From Streptomyces niger (GTDB lineage: Bacteria > Actinomycetota > Actinomycetes > Streptomycetales > Streptomycetaceae): a stretch of 64,000 bases of DNA. Of the stretch, positions 42,384 to 50,855 are shown piece after piece. The position numbers were made by a program, and so were the translations under genes. The stretch spans positions 62,001 through 126,000 of the forward strand of contig NZ_JOFQ01000001.1 of assembly GCF_000718305.1 (NCBI RefSeq), given 5' to 3'. Numbering within the stretch: position 1 is the stretch's first letter; the number at the start of each line of letters is the position of its first letter. Under the pieces are notes generated by a model that saw only the letters and a program-made list of their open reading frames with translations, had not been told where the DNA came from and made no database searches.

Positions 42384-42623
42384 ATGAAGCGCACCACTCT
42401 CCCGCTGTACGCCATCGCCCTCGCGATCGCGATCGTCGGGCTCGTGGCGCTGGGAGTATCGCCCGGAACCCTGTTCCTGCTGCTCACCGTCGCCGTCTGC
42501 CCGCTGATGATGTTCTTCATGATGCGCGGCGGCCACGGACACGACGACACCGACCGGACCGGTGGCGATGCCGATCCCCTGCACAAGCACCACCAGGACT
42601 CTCCGGGCTCCCCTCGCTCCTAG
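42384..42623 (+). CDS. Small two-helix membrane protein (DUF2933-like)
   Basis: 79 aa from ATG 42384. Two hydrophobic helices (LYAIALAIAIVGLVALG and TLFLLLTVAVCPLMMFFMM) followed by a His/Asp-rich tail (GGHGHDDTDR, HKHHQD) that could bind metal. This layout resembles DUF2933 proteins found in heavy-metal resistance islands. It is the first of five co-directional genes that overlap or nearly touch, ending in an ABC exporter. Confidence 0.65.
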   Translation: MKRTTLPLYAIALAIAIVGLVALGVSPGTLFLLLTVAVCPLMMFFMMRGGHGHDDTDRTGGDADPLHKHHQDSPGSPRS

Positions 42624-42666
42624 CCACGGCGGCTCGATACCGGTGAGGTGCGGGAGGGAGGACAGC

Positions 42667-42951
42667 ATGGGCGGTCTCCTCGCGATGCTGCTCGGCCTGG
42701 TGCTGCTGGGCGTGCTCTACGACACGGTGCGCCTCATCGGGCCCGGCGAGTCCCGCTGTCCGCCGCCGGCCCGGTTGCGGGGCCGCCGCGCCGGACCGGA
42801 GGCCGCCGAACGGTGGCTGGTCGGCCGGCGGCTGCACGGCCGGATCGACGCGGCCACGTACACCCGCCGGATGGCCGTCCTCGCCCACGGCCACCGCACG
42901 TTCTCGACGAGGACGAAGACGCCGAGAACAACGAGCACGAGGAGGACGTGA
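42667..42951 (+). CDS. Small membrane-anchored protein (SHOCT-like tail)
   Basis: 94 aa from ATG 42667. One N-terminal helix (LLAMLLGLVLLGVLYDTVRL), then a charged segment AERWLVGRRLHGRIDAATYT and RRMAVLAHG that matches the short helical hairpin of SHOCT domains (LxxGxIxxxxYxxR). Its TGA stop overlaps the ATG of the methyltransferase-like gene. Probably an accessory subunit of the operon's membrane complex. Confidence 0.65.
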   Translation: MGGLLAMLLGLVLLGVLYDTVRLIGPGESRCPPPARLRGRRAGPEAAERWLVGRRLHGRIDAATYTRRMAVLAHGHRTFSTRTKTPRTTSTRRT

Positions 42952-43673
42952 TGGCCGACGCCGCATATGGGCTGTGGCCGTTGGTCGTGTTCAACACCCT
43001 GTTGTTCGTGGTGTTCGCGGCCAGCTTCTTCCATCCGAAGACAAAGCGGGACTGGCGGGCCATGGGCGCCTACACCGCCTTCCTGGTGGCGCTGTTCACC
43101 GAGATGTACGGCACCCCGCTGACCATCTACCTGCTCGGCAGCTGGCTCGGCTCCCGGTTCCCCTTGCTGAAGGACACCCATGCCGGCGGGCACCTGTGGA
43201 ACGACCTGACCGGCTGGTCCGGTGACCCCCACCTCAGCCCCTTCCACCTCGCCAGCTACGTCGCCATCGGCGGAGGATTCTGGCTCATCGCTGCCGCGTG
43301 GCGGCATCTGCACGAGGCCGCCCAGCACCACCGCCTGGCCGTCACCGGCCCGTACGCGAGGGTGCGGCACCCCCAGTACGACGGATTCCTCCTCATCATG
43401 ATCGGTTTCCTGCTGCAGTGGCCCACCATCCCCACCCTGATCATGTTCCCGGTCCTGGTGTACGTCTACGCCCGCCTCGCCCGCAACGAAGAACGCGACA
43501 TGGCCCGGCAATTCGGCGAGGAATGGGCCGACTACGCCGCCCGCACACCTGCCTTCCGGCCACGCCGCAGGGCTCCCCGCACCGGTGCTCCCGCTCCGTC
43601 GGCCGCCCCGCCGCAGCAGCGCGACACCGAGCCGGGCCTGTCCTCGCCGCCGTCCCGCAGGCGCCCGCGATGA
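42951..43673 (+). CDS. Isoprenylcysteine carboxyl methyltransferase-family membrane protein
   Basis: 240 aa. Four to five helices and the conserved SAM-site string of ICMT/PEMT-type enzymes: VTGPYARVRHPQYDGFLLIM (GPYxxxRHPxY), then RNEERDMARQFGEEWADYAA (EExxL...YxxY-like). In bacteria these enzymes methylate lipids or unknown substrates in the membrane and often accompany metal or stress genes. Overlaps both neighbours (ATGA with the ATPase). The C-terminal Pro/Arg-rich tail is disordered. Confidence 0.78.
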   Translation: MADAAYGLWPLVVFNTLLFVVFAASFFHPKTKRDWRAMGAYTAFLVALFTEMYGTPLTIYLLGSWLGSRFPLLKDTHAGGHLWNDLTGWSGDPHLSPFHLASYVAIGGGFWLIAAAWRHLHEAAQHHRLAVTGPYARVRHPQYDGFLLIMIGFLLQWPTIPTLIMFPVLVYVYARLARNEERDMARQFGEEWADYAARTPAFRPRRRAPRTGAPAPSAAPPQQRDTEPGLSSPPSRRRPR

Positions 43674-44329
43674 GCCTGGCCGGGCCACCCCTCGGTGGCA
43701 CGGTCCTTGAAGCGTTCGGCATCGAGAAGGCGTACACGCGCGGGGTGTGGCCCCTCCGCCGTCGGCTGCCGGTGCTGCGAGGCGTCGACCTCACTCTCGG
43801 CCCCGGTGAAGTGGTCGGCCTGGTCGGGGAGAACGGCTCGGGCAAGAGCACCCTGATGAAGATCCTGGTCGGTGCCCTGGCCGCGGACGCCGGCCGGGTG
43901 ACGCACACCGGGCGGCTGGGCTACTGCCCGCAGGAACCCGTCGTCTACGAACGCCTCACCTGCGACGAGCACTTCGAACTGTTCGGCCGCGCCTACGCCA
44001 TGGCCGAGGAAGGCGAGCGACGCGCCCGTCGGAGCCTCTACGCGGCACTCGGCTTCGAACGCTACGCCGCCACCCGTACGGACCGACTGTCCGGCGGCAC
44101 CCTGGCCAAGCTCAACCTCGGGCTCGCGCTGCTGGCCGACCCCGAGGTGCTGCTGCTGGACGAGCCGTACGCGGGCTTCGACTTCGACACCTATCTGCGG
44201 TTCTGGGACCTGGTCGGCGAGCGCCTGAAGGCAGGCCGCTCGGTGTTGATCATCAGTCATTTCGTGACGGACGAGGAGCGCTTCGACCGGATCGTGCAGC
44301 TGAGGGACGGACGGGCGGTGCCGCGATGA
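43670..44329 (+). CDS. ABC transporter ATP-binding protein
   Basis: 219 aa, shorter than most ABC-2 exporters' ATPases. Walker A GENGSGKSTLMK, Q-loop YCPQEP, signature LSGGTLAKLNLGLALL (variant of LSGGQ), Walker B LLLDEPYAG, and switch His in LIISHFV. Energises the permease encoded next, whose start overlaps its stop (ATGA). Part of the coupled operon starting at 42384. The substrate is unknown. Confidence 0.9.
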   Translation: MSLAGPPLGGTVLEAFGIEKAYTRGVWPLRRRLPVLRGVDLTLGPGEVVGLVGENGSGKSTLMKILVGALAADAGRVTHTGRLGYCPQEPVVYERLTCDEHFELFGRAYAMAEEGERRARRSLYAALGFERYAATRTDRLSGGTLAKLNLGLALLADPEVLLLDEPYAGFDFDTYLRFWDLVGERLKAGRSVLIISHFVTDEERFDRIVQLRDGRAVPR

Positions 44330-45861
44330 CGACCAGAATGGCAACGGTCACGACCAGAATGGCCACGGCCCTGTTCACCCGGCGTTTCCTGGTGGCGGCC
44401 GCCCGTAATCCGGTCAACGTGATGATGCTCGTCCTGGTGCCGGTGGTGTTCGTGGTGGTGGCCGACGGGGCTCTCGCGGACGCCGCCGAACTGCTCGGCG
44501 GGAAGGGCGGCCCGGCCACGCAGACCGCCACGGCCGGCTGGGCCGCCGGTTTCATCGCCGCCATCGCCATGTACTTCCAGGTGCGCGCCGCCCGTGCCAC
44601 CGACCGCCGCCTGGTGCTCGCCGGGCTCGCACCCGCCCGTCTGGTCGGCGCCCGGATGGCCGCCGGCCTGGCCCTGGCACTGGTGGCGGCCGCCGCTTCC
44701 CTGGCAACACTCGCGGCACGTACCGGTATCGACAATCCGGGGAGGGCCGTCGCCGGAACACTGATGTACGCCGTGATCTACCTCGCCACCGGAGCGCTCA
44801 TCGGCGCTCTGGTCGCCGGACCGGTCAACGGCACCGTCCTCATCCTGTTCGTATGGATTCTGGACGTCTTCTTCGGCGCCGCGTTCGGCTCGGCCGACCG
44901 CGTCGGCACCCGCGCCCTGCCGACGCACTTCGTGACGCTGTGGATGACGGACCTGCCCTCCCGCCACGGCGGCCGCATCGGCGACCTCGGCTGGTCCCTG
45001 GCCTGGACCGCCGCCGCAATCACCGTCAGCTGGACGGTCATCACCCGTACCAGCCGGATCGCCCGGCCGCGCCGCCGCTCCGCTCCCGGTTCCGTCGTGT
45101 ACCAACTGACGACAGGGGTACGGATGGGGCTGCGCGAAGTCGGCCGCAATCGCGTCCTGTGGGCGCTGCTGGTCGCCGTCCCCACGGTCTTCGTGCTCCT
45201 CACCGTGCCGACCACTCCCAAGCACTACCAGACTCTGGCCCTGCCCGAGGCGGGTCGCACGATCACCGTGCGCTTCTGGTTCCCCGACACCCACCCCGGG
45301 TTCATGGCCCCCACCGCCATCGCCTCCCTGGCGGCTCTCGTGGGGCTCTTCACCGTCCTGGACGCCCGCTCCGCCGACCGGCGCCTGGCCCTGGCCGGCT
45401 TCCGCCCCGGCCCGCTGCTCGCCTCCCGGCTGGCCACGATCGCGTTCAGCGCACTGCTGACGACCGCCGTCTCACTCGCCGTCACCGCGGCCGTCTTCGA
45501 TGCGCGCCAATGGGGCCTGTACATCGCCGCCAACACCCTGATCGCTCTCACCTACGGACTCATCGGCGTCCTGATCGGCTCGCTCCTCGGCCGTGTCGGC
45601 GGGGTCTTCATCGCCTTCCTGATCCCGTTCCTCGACCTCGGCATCGAACAGAGCCCCATGCTCAACCCCGAGCTCTCCGCCCTCGCCCACGCCACGCCCG
45701 GATACGGCGCGAGCCGCGTCCTCTACGACGCCGCTCTCACCCCCTCCTTCGACGAGACCGGCCCCCTCCTCATCGCCTTCGCCTGGCTCGGCGGCCTGCT
45801 CCTCGCCGCGGTAGTACTGTTCCGCCACACCGCGGCACCGTCCCGGCACGCACCGCACTGA
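44326..45861 (+). CDS. ABC transporter permease (ABC-2 type, two-half)
   Basis: 511 aa with about 12 membrane helices in two similar halves: MMLVLVPVVFVVVADGAL... and VLWALLVAVPTVFVLLTVP. Each half has a repeat of the pattern ARATDRRLVLAGLAPARLVG and ARSADRRLALAGFRPGPLLA, which shows internal duplication. Works with the upstream ATPase to export a lipid, peptide or drug. A 71-bp copy of part of its 3' region is found at 48280-48350. Confidence 0.87.
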   Translation: MTTRMATVTTRMATALFTRRFLVAAARNPVNVMMLVLVPVVFVVVADGALADAAELLGGKGGPATQTATAGWAAGFIAAIAMYFQVRAARATDRRLVLAGLAPARLVGARMAAGLALALVAAAASLATLAARTGIDNPGRAVAGTLMYAVIYLATGALIGALVAGPVNGTVLILFVWILDVFFGAAFGSADRVGTRALPTHFVTLWMTDLPSRHGGRIGDLGWSLAWTAAAITVSWTVITRTSRIARPRRRSAPGSVVYQLTTGVRMGLREVGRNRVLWALLVAVPTVFVLLTVPTTPKHYQTLALPEAGRTITVRFWFPDTHPGFMAPTAIASLAALVGLFTVLDARSADRRLALAGFRPGPLLASRLATIAFSALLTTAVSLAVTAAVFDARQWGLYIAANTLIALTYGLIGVLIGSLLGRVGGVFIAFLIPFLDLGIEQSPMLNPELSALAHATPGYGASRVLYDAALTPSFDETGPLLIAFAWLGGLLLAAVVLFRHTAAPSRHAPH

Positions 45862-46131
45862 CCCGTACGGCGGTAACGCGACAGGGCGCGGATGCTCAGC
45901 GCCGGCACATGCGGTGTGTTGCCACACGCCGCCGGCCCGGTGTTCACGTCGGTCCGCCGATCGGTCAGTCATCGGTGGTAGGGCTTCTTGGTGGAGCTTC
46001 CTGAGCGGCAGGGCGTCGTCCCCTGAAGGTGGCTCCACACAGGACGGGAGCGGTGGATGGCACAAGCGCACAGACCAGTCAGGACACCTGCGAGCAGCTA
46101 CCGGATCGCAGAGCAGCAGAGGGGCAGCCGG
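45862..46131. other. Gene-free stretch
   Basis: 270 bp between the ABC permease and a P-type ATPase relic. I see no coding or structural signal. Confidence 0.3.
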
Positions 46132-46585
46132 ATGCCTGATGCGGACGCCGACGGCCTCCGTAGCCCGGCACTGACCGCGGTGGGTCTGTCGCTGGAAAAA
46201 GCCACGCGGCGACTGGCGCGCTACGGGCCCAACAAGATCCCCACCGAGCCGCCGACCCCGTGTGGCGGCGGGTGTTGCAGTAGTTGCGCGACCCGCTGAT
46301 CCTGGTGCTGCTCGTGGCCGCCGCTCTGACGATCGCCACTGGTGATCTCTCCGACGCTGCCGTGATCCTGCTCGTGATCACGGTGAACACCGTGGTCGGC
46401 GTCGTGCAGGAGGTACGGGCAGAACAAGGCAGCCTCTGCCTTGTCTGCCATGAGTGCCCCGCCGCCAGGGTGGTACGGGGCGGTGCGGGGCGCTCCATCC
46501 CGGCTGCCGATGTGGTGCCCGGCGATCCTGGTCGCTGAGGGCGACATCGTTCCACGCGGACGGAGATGTGCTGGCAGCGTCTTTG
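46132..46585 (+). pseudogene. P-type cation ATPase, N-terminal relic
   Basis: Begins with ALTAVGLSLEKATRRLARYG and PNKIPTEPPTP, the N-terminus of P2-type ATPases. Near 46261 a base is missing and a CAG has become TAG. In the next frame follow RDPLILVLLVAAALTIATG and ILLVITVNTVVGVVQEVRA, another frame shift, RVVRGGAGRSIPAADVVPGD and finally LVAEGDIVP. It then breaks into an acetyl-CoA synthetase tail. All catalytic domains are lost. Confidence 0.8.
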
Positions 46586-46587
46586 CT

Positions 46588-46818
46588 GTCAAGGCGTTCG
46601 TGTCCCTGCGCCCCGGCACCGAACCAACGCCCGCGCTGGAGCGTGAGCTGCTGGCCTTCGGCCGCCGCAGGCTGGGTCCCGCCGTCGCGCCCCGGGAGAT
46701 CGCCTTCGACCAGAACCTGCCGAGGACCCGCAGCGGCAAGGTCATACGCCGGCTGCTGCGCGCCCGCGAACTCGGCCTGCTCACCGGCGACCTGTCCACT
46801 CTGGAGGGATCCGCATGA
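46588..46818 (+). pseudogene. acs: Acetyl-CoA synthetase C-terminal relic
   Basis: 77 codons match the last domain of acyl/acetyl-CoA synthetases: VKAFVSLRPGTEPTPALERE, VAPREIAFDQNLPRTRSGK (the catalytic-lysine motif of the mobile domain), VIRRLLRARELGL. It is joined directly to the P-type ATPase relic by a deletion. The 3' end is natural. An ATG overlapping its stop (46815) begins with MSPARGTRKAETAT, which may be the leftover N-terminus of a pyruvate-dehydrogenase E1-like gene. Confidence 0.8.
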
Positions 46819-46904
46819 GCCCCGCCCGCGGCACCCGTAAGGCCGAGACCGCGACCACCGCGAACGCGGCCCGGAGAGAGCTTGGGGCGAAGGAACTGCT
46901 GGTC

Positions 46905-47533
46905 CCGCTCCCGTATCGGCGTTCGGCGGCAGACTGGTGCGGTAGTCGAACTGCCCGATGTGGCGGGTGTTCCGCCGGACCACGCCGGTGCGTTCCTTCT
47001 CCTTGATCTCGCCATGGACGTCGAGCTCGCCGTCGGTGACTTCTACGGCGATCTGATCCTTGTCCACACCAGGAAGCTCCAGCTCCACCAGGTGGCACCG
47101 TGCGAAGGCGCGGAACGCCTCTTCCTCCGTCGGGAACGCTTCCACGTAGGAGTGGGCCATCGTGCCGACGGCAGGTATGCCCTCGGCAGTGGCGGCGGCC
47201 ACGTCGCTGGTACCGGCGAAACCGACCATGGCACCGAGCCGGGCGGCCTGGAAGCCTGCCTGCGGACCGGGTGAACTCCAGGCCGCGCAGTGGCTCAAGG
47301 TCCCGCAGGGGCCGGTGCAGCGCGGAGGCGAAGGCATCGATGTCGTCGCGGCCGATCCGGAAGCCGGACAGGTAGTCGGGTACCGGCTCCAGCCCCGCGG
47401 CGACCAGAAAGCCGCGGTCGGCGGGGAGGTCGCGGACGAGGAGGCTGAACGTGGCCGGACCAGTCATGTTCTCCCGCGGGTAGGACATGGCCATCGTCAC
47501 TTCGTACACATCGGTGGTCGTGGCGTCGGACAT
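46905..47533 (-). pseudogene. Nicotinate phosphoribosyltransferase relic joined to Hsp20 relic
   Basis: From 47533: MSDATTTDVYEVTMAMSYPR, RDLPADRGFLVAAGLEPVPD and YLSGFRIGRDDIDAFASALH are the N-terminus of nicotinate phosphoribosyltransferase (NAD salvage). After about 47261 an internal deletion with frame change leads to GPQAGFQAARLGAMVGFAGT and VGTMAHSYVEAFPTEEEAF of the same enzyme. At about 47100 that is fused to an Hsp20/alpha-crystallin piece (HLVELELPGVDKDQIAVEV, GEIKEKERTGVVRRNTRH) ending near 46912. Two deletions have stitched three segments together. No product is expected. Confidence 0.82.
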
Positions 47534-47572
47534 CGGCGTCGCCTCCTCGGCTCCCGTGCGGCCTGCTGTCGG

Positions 47573-48184
47573 TCACTGGCGGAAGCGCGCGGACCACCGC
47601 GGCTCCACCAGATCCCACTCGGCGTCCCACTGCGCGTACCTCCGACGGTCCAGCGCCAGGCGCATGCCCGCCCGTGCCGCGAAGAGTCCCGCGGCCACGG
47701 CGACCGCCGTCCCTCCGCCCGCCATCCAGCCCATGGCCATTGCGCTGTGCGCTGTCATCGGCGGACCGGTGATGGTTCCGTCCCGGTCCAGCCAGATCCG
47801 CACGGTGGCGCCCTCGGGCGTACCCGACTTCACCATGGCGGTTCCGGTGCGCTCCGCGCCGTTCTTGTCGGTCCAACGGACCTGCGCCCGTTGCTTGGCG
47901 TACGCGGCGTCTTGTGGTTCGTCGGCATGCGACGTCAGTCGGGCGGTGACCTCGTGCCGTTGCGCCGACTGGACGTGCACCGTGCGCAGCGAGGACTCGT
48001 ATGCGGTCAGTCCCGCGCTGAGCGAGGCCGCCGGCAGTCCGATGGCGAGTATGAGCATCAGGAACCGGGAGAGCCAGGATTCGATCCTGTCGGATGTCCG
48101 CCGCAGCGGGTTGGCTCCCTTGGACGGGTGGTCCTGATGCGGCGGATACGGACCGGATGCGTACGGCGAACCTTGTGCACCCAT
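47573..48184 (-). CDS. Rv1733c-family membrane protein
   Basis: 203 aa. Layout typical of the Rv1733c family (a DosR-regulated dormancy protein in mycobacteria): RIESWLSRFLMLILAIGLPA first helix, extracytoplasmic SAQRHEVTARLTSHADEP, VRWTDKNGAERTGTAMVKSG then TPEGATVRIWLDRDGTITGPP, and a second helix GWMAGGGTAVAVAAGLFAAR. Intact among relics of other dormancy/hypoxia-type genes (Hsp20, P-type ATPase, acetyl-CoA synthetase). Function unknown. Confidence 0.8.
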   Translation of the reverse strand: MGAQGSPYASGPYPPHQDHPSKGANPLRRTSDRIESWLSRFLMLILAIGLPAASLSAGLTAYESSLRTVHVQSAQRHEVTARLTSHADEPQDAAYAKQRAQVRWTDKNGAERTGTAMVKSGTPEGATVRIWLDRDGTITGPPMTAHSAMAMGWMAGGGTAVAVAAGLFAARAGMRLALDRRRYAQWDAEWDLVEPRWSARFRQ

Positions 48185-48567
48185 GATCTGGCCTTCAGCA
48201 TGTCGCTGGTCCGTGCACTCACCACCATGGAGCGGCAGCAGACCCGGCCACAGAATGCCGCGCGTATGCGTGTGGACCGCTCACCTGCGGCCTCATCGGC
48301 CTCCTGATCGGCTCGCTCCTCAGCCGTTCGGCGGGGTCTTCATCGGCTTCGCTACTTGGCGCTTACCGGCTCATCCCGGTGCACTGAAATCGGCGGATAT
48401 GCCGGCGAGTTGGTCCAGGCGGCACTGAAGGGTGGGATGGGTGAAGACCAGGGCGGGCGGCGGTCCCGGCCGCCGGAGCGGCGGGGCTGCTGGCCGCCCA
48501 TCGTCACCGCCATACCGGCCGTCAGCTGCCGGTCGGGGCGGAAGCGGCTGCCCATCGTCCCCTCATC
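48185..48567. other. Gene-free stretch with permease relic
   Basis: 383 bp without a gene. It holds the 71-bp copy of the ABC-permease sequence at 48280-48350. Otherwise nothing is recognised. Confidence 0.4.
48280..48350 (+). repeat. 71-bp relic of ABC permease gene
   Basis: Near-identical to 45547-45618 (shared strings include ctcatcggc, tcctgatcggctcgctcctc and cggcggggtcttcatcg) with a handful of substitutions and one 1-base deletion. Same orientation, 2.7 kb away. It is the only trace of a second permease copy. Confidence 0.8.
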
Positions 48568-48846
48568 TCATCCCGGGATCAGGCCCTCGTCGGCGAGCAG
48601 TTCCTGCAGCTCGTCCAGGCTGGTGTCCTCGTCGGGCAGGATCAGGTCGGACGGCGCCAGGTCGGAGTCGGGCAGGCGGGTGCCCAGGGCGCGTACCGTG
48701 TCCAGCAACTCCCGCAGGCCCGCGGCGAACTCCGCCTCGTCGCCGGAGGCAGCGGCCGCCTGCAATACGACGTCCAGTGCGTTGAGCCGGTCCAGATGCG
48801 ATGCGGCGATCTCGTATTGGCCCTCGCCCAGAATCCGCATGATCAC
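48568..48846 (-). CDS. pspAA: PspA-associated protein PspAA
   Basis: 92 aa. GTG start at 48846 overlapping the pspA stop (GTGA). An ATG two codons later is an alternative. MRILGEGQYEIAASHLDRLN and a Leu-rich acidic middle (EAEFAAGLRELLDTVRALG) are typical of the PspAA domain that partners PspA in actinobacterial envelope stress. It ends with an acidic DEDTSLDELQELLADEG. Translationally coupled to pspA. Confidence 0.85.
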   Translation of the reverse strand: MIMRILGEGQYEIAASHLDRLNALDVVLQAAAASGDEAEFAAGLRELLDTVRALGTRLPDSDLAPSDLILPDEDTSLDELQELLADEGLIPG

Positions 48847-49622
48847 GACAGCCCCTCCTTGCCCTCGCCCGATGTGTCCTCTGGACGGCCCTCCTCCAGC
48901 GCGGCCGGCGCGGGGGCCGACGGAAGCCGCTCCTTCATCCGGGCCAGCTCCAGTTCCACATCCCGGCCCGCGGTGGCCGCATCCAGCTGGGCCTGGATGT
49001 CGTCCCGGCCCGCAGGCAACGTCGCATCCTCCAGCGCGCCTGAGGCGATCAGCTCGTCGAGCGCACCGGCCCGCGCCTGCAGCTGCTCGGTCCTGTCCCG
49101 GGCCCGCTCGACGGCCATGCCGACATCGCCCATCTCCTCGCCGATCCCGGTGACCGCCTCGGTGATGCGGGTCTGCGCCTCGGCCGCGGTGTACGTGGCC
49201 TTGATGGTCTCCTTCTGGGTACGGAACGCCTCCACCTTCGTCTGCAGCCGCTGCGCGGCCAGGGTGAGCTTCTCCTCCTGCGCCTGCAACGACTCCTGCT
49301 GCCCCTGCAGATCGGTGACCTGCGAGGCCACCGCGGCCCGTCGGGTGAGCGCCTCCCGGGCGAGATCCTCCCGCCCGACGGCGAGCGCCTGCTGCGCCTG
49401 GTCCTGCAGGCGGCCGGCCGACTGCTCCAGCCTGGTCGCCTGCAGCTCGACGCGCTTGCGGCTGGTGGCCACATCGGCCACGCCACGCTGGACCCTGCGC
49501 AGCAACTCCTGCTGCTGCCCGTACGAATAGTCCAGTACTTCGCGCGGGTCCTCGGCCCGGTCCAAGGCCTTGTGCGCCTTGATCCGGAACAGCGCGGCAA
49601 TACGGTGCGCAATGCTGCTCAT
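48843..49622 (-). CDS. pspA: PspA/IM30-family envelope-stress protein
   Basis: 259 aa from ATG 49622 with GGAGG just upstream. PspA coats and repairs stressed membranes. Almost wholly coiled-coil: AHRIAALFRIKAHKALDRAE then EDPREVLDYSYGQQQELLRR, with the classical long helical hairpin and TYTAAEAQTRITEAVTGIG. The C-terminal 30 residues are Pro/Glu-rich. In an operon with pspAA. The lipid-kinase relic upstream is separated by about 200 bp. Confidence 0.92.
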   Translation of the reverse strand: MSSIAHRIAALFRIKAHKALDRAEDPREVLDYSYGQQQELLRRVQRGVADVATSRKRVELQATRLEQSAGRLQDQAQQALAVGREDLAREALTRRAAVASQVTDLQGQQESLQAQEEKLTLAAQRLQTKVEAFRTQKETIKATYTAAEAQTRITEAVTGIGEEMGDVGMAVERARDRTEQLQARAGALDELIASGALEDATLPAGRDDIQAQLDAATAGRDVELELARMKERLPSAPAPAALEEGRPEDTSGEGKEGLS

Positions 49623-49824
49623 GGCCCTCCACTTTCTCTCGGCCCGGAACCGGCCGGCCGGGCCACCGATGCCGGCACACGCCGCGGCCGCCGGCGGGAC
49701 TGTCGCGACGGGGCAGGACGGGGCAGGTTTGTGCATAGCCAGCTTCGTTCCGCCTCCCTCCGCTGCGGCCAGCCTGGGCCCTTCGAGGGGCGCTCCCCAG
49801 AGGTACGACGGACCCGGCGGTGGG

Positions 49825-50595
49825 CCAAAGGTCCCTCCCCGCCGGAATGACCAGCAGCGGTACGCCGTGCGCGGAGGCCACTTCAGCGACGACGGCCTGA
49901 GTGCCGTCCCCACCGGCCACCCCCAGCAGGTCGGCGCCCTTGGCGATCGCCTCCCGCGCCAGCCCGGCCACGTCGACCGTGCCCGGCCCTTCCAGCAGCG
50001 CGACGTCTGCGCTCAGCGCCTCCGCTTTCTGCCGCAGTCCACAACGCTCGACCTTGCCGCCACCGGAACGCGGATTCATGATCAGGAAGGGCTGCCGTGG
50101 CGGGAAGGCGGGGTACTCCGGCATCGCGGCCGGCCGGTCTACGCGCACCAGCGCTGTCCGGGCGGCGACGACGGCGGACAACCACAGCACGGCCGACAGC
50201 ACGGCGATCCATGTGACGTGGTGCCGCACGTACTGCACCAGCATCAGGGTCGGCGCGGCAACGGCCAGTACGACGGCGAGAATCCGCGGCACACCTCGAT
50301 GCGTGAGGGCCCACCAGATGGCGGCCACCGTCACCACCACGCCGCTGGTCCCCACACCGATCAAAGCAAACGCCCTGAGCCCCGAGGACACGAGTAGCAC
50401 GGTCACGGCCGCCGCTGCCGTCAGCAGCGACAGCCGTGCCCACACCGCTCCCCCGCTGCCGGCCGGGCCCTGGGCCCCGCGGGCTGTCCGCCCCGTGCCA
50501 CGGCGCTCCGTGGTGACCAGGCAGTACCCCGTTGCCGAGCGATTCGGTGCCAAGCACTCATCAGCGCCTCCCCCCTGCTCCGCCCAGCTCGGCAC
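49825..50595 (-). pseudogene. Diacylglycerol/lipid kinase, 3'-truncated
   Basis: Three or four membrane helices (AAAAVTVLLVSSGLRAFALI, ILAVVLAVAAPTLMLVQYV, IAVLSAVLWLSAVVAARTAL) are followed by a DAGK catalytic start: FLIMNPRSGGGKVERCGLR, then DLLGVAGGDGTQAVVAEVAS and HGVPLLVIPAG. The normal continuation (TRNHFALDLG-type) is replaced by unrelated sequence after about 49835, so the ATP/lipid site is incomplete. No clear start codon context. Probably an inactive relic of the lipid-kinase type that carries N-terminal membrane helices. Confidence 0.7.
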
Positions 50596-50855
50596 GGAGC
50601 CCGCCGCGCGGCACCCTCCGCGATTCCCGGCACCGCCGCCTTTTTCCCGTCCGGCTATGGCCCCTTCCGTACAGTCGCCCTACTGTCAGCAACAGGGTGT
50701 CCCAGGACCGCGGCCGTGAAGACCGTACGCCGGCCGTCCGCCTTCGGAACGAACCCGCATACGTTCTTCCGCGCTGCATGTCCCTCTCACGGCTCCGCCA
50801 CCGCCCCGCGCGGTCACACCGTTCCGGCGGGATGGGCGAGAGGAAGGAGAAGACC
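50596..50855. other. Gene-free stretch
   Basis: 260 bp between the lipid-kinase relic and the SHOCT gene. No coding frame is supported. It likely contains the promoter of the SHOCT gene. Confidence 0.3.

Noticed and set aside
48568..50595. One 675-codon minus-strand protein
   Set aside because: It is a chance read-through of a lipid-kinase relic, the antisense-shifted pspA frame and pspAA. The real genes are in separate frames with their own starts.
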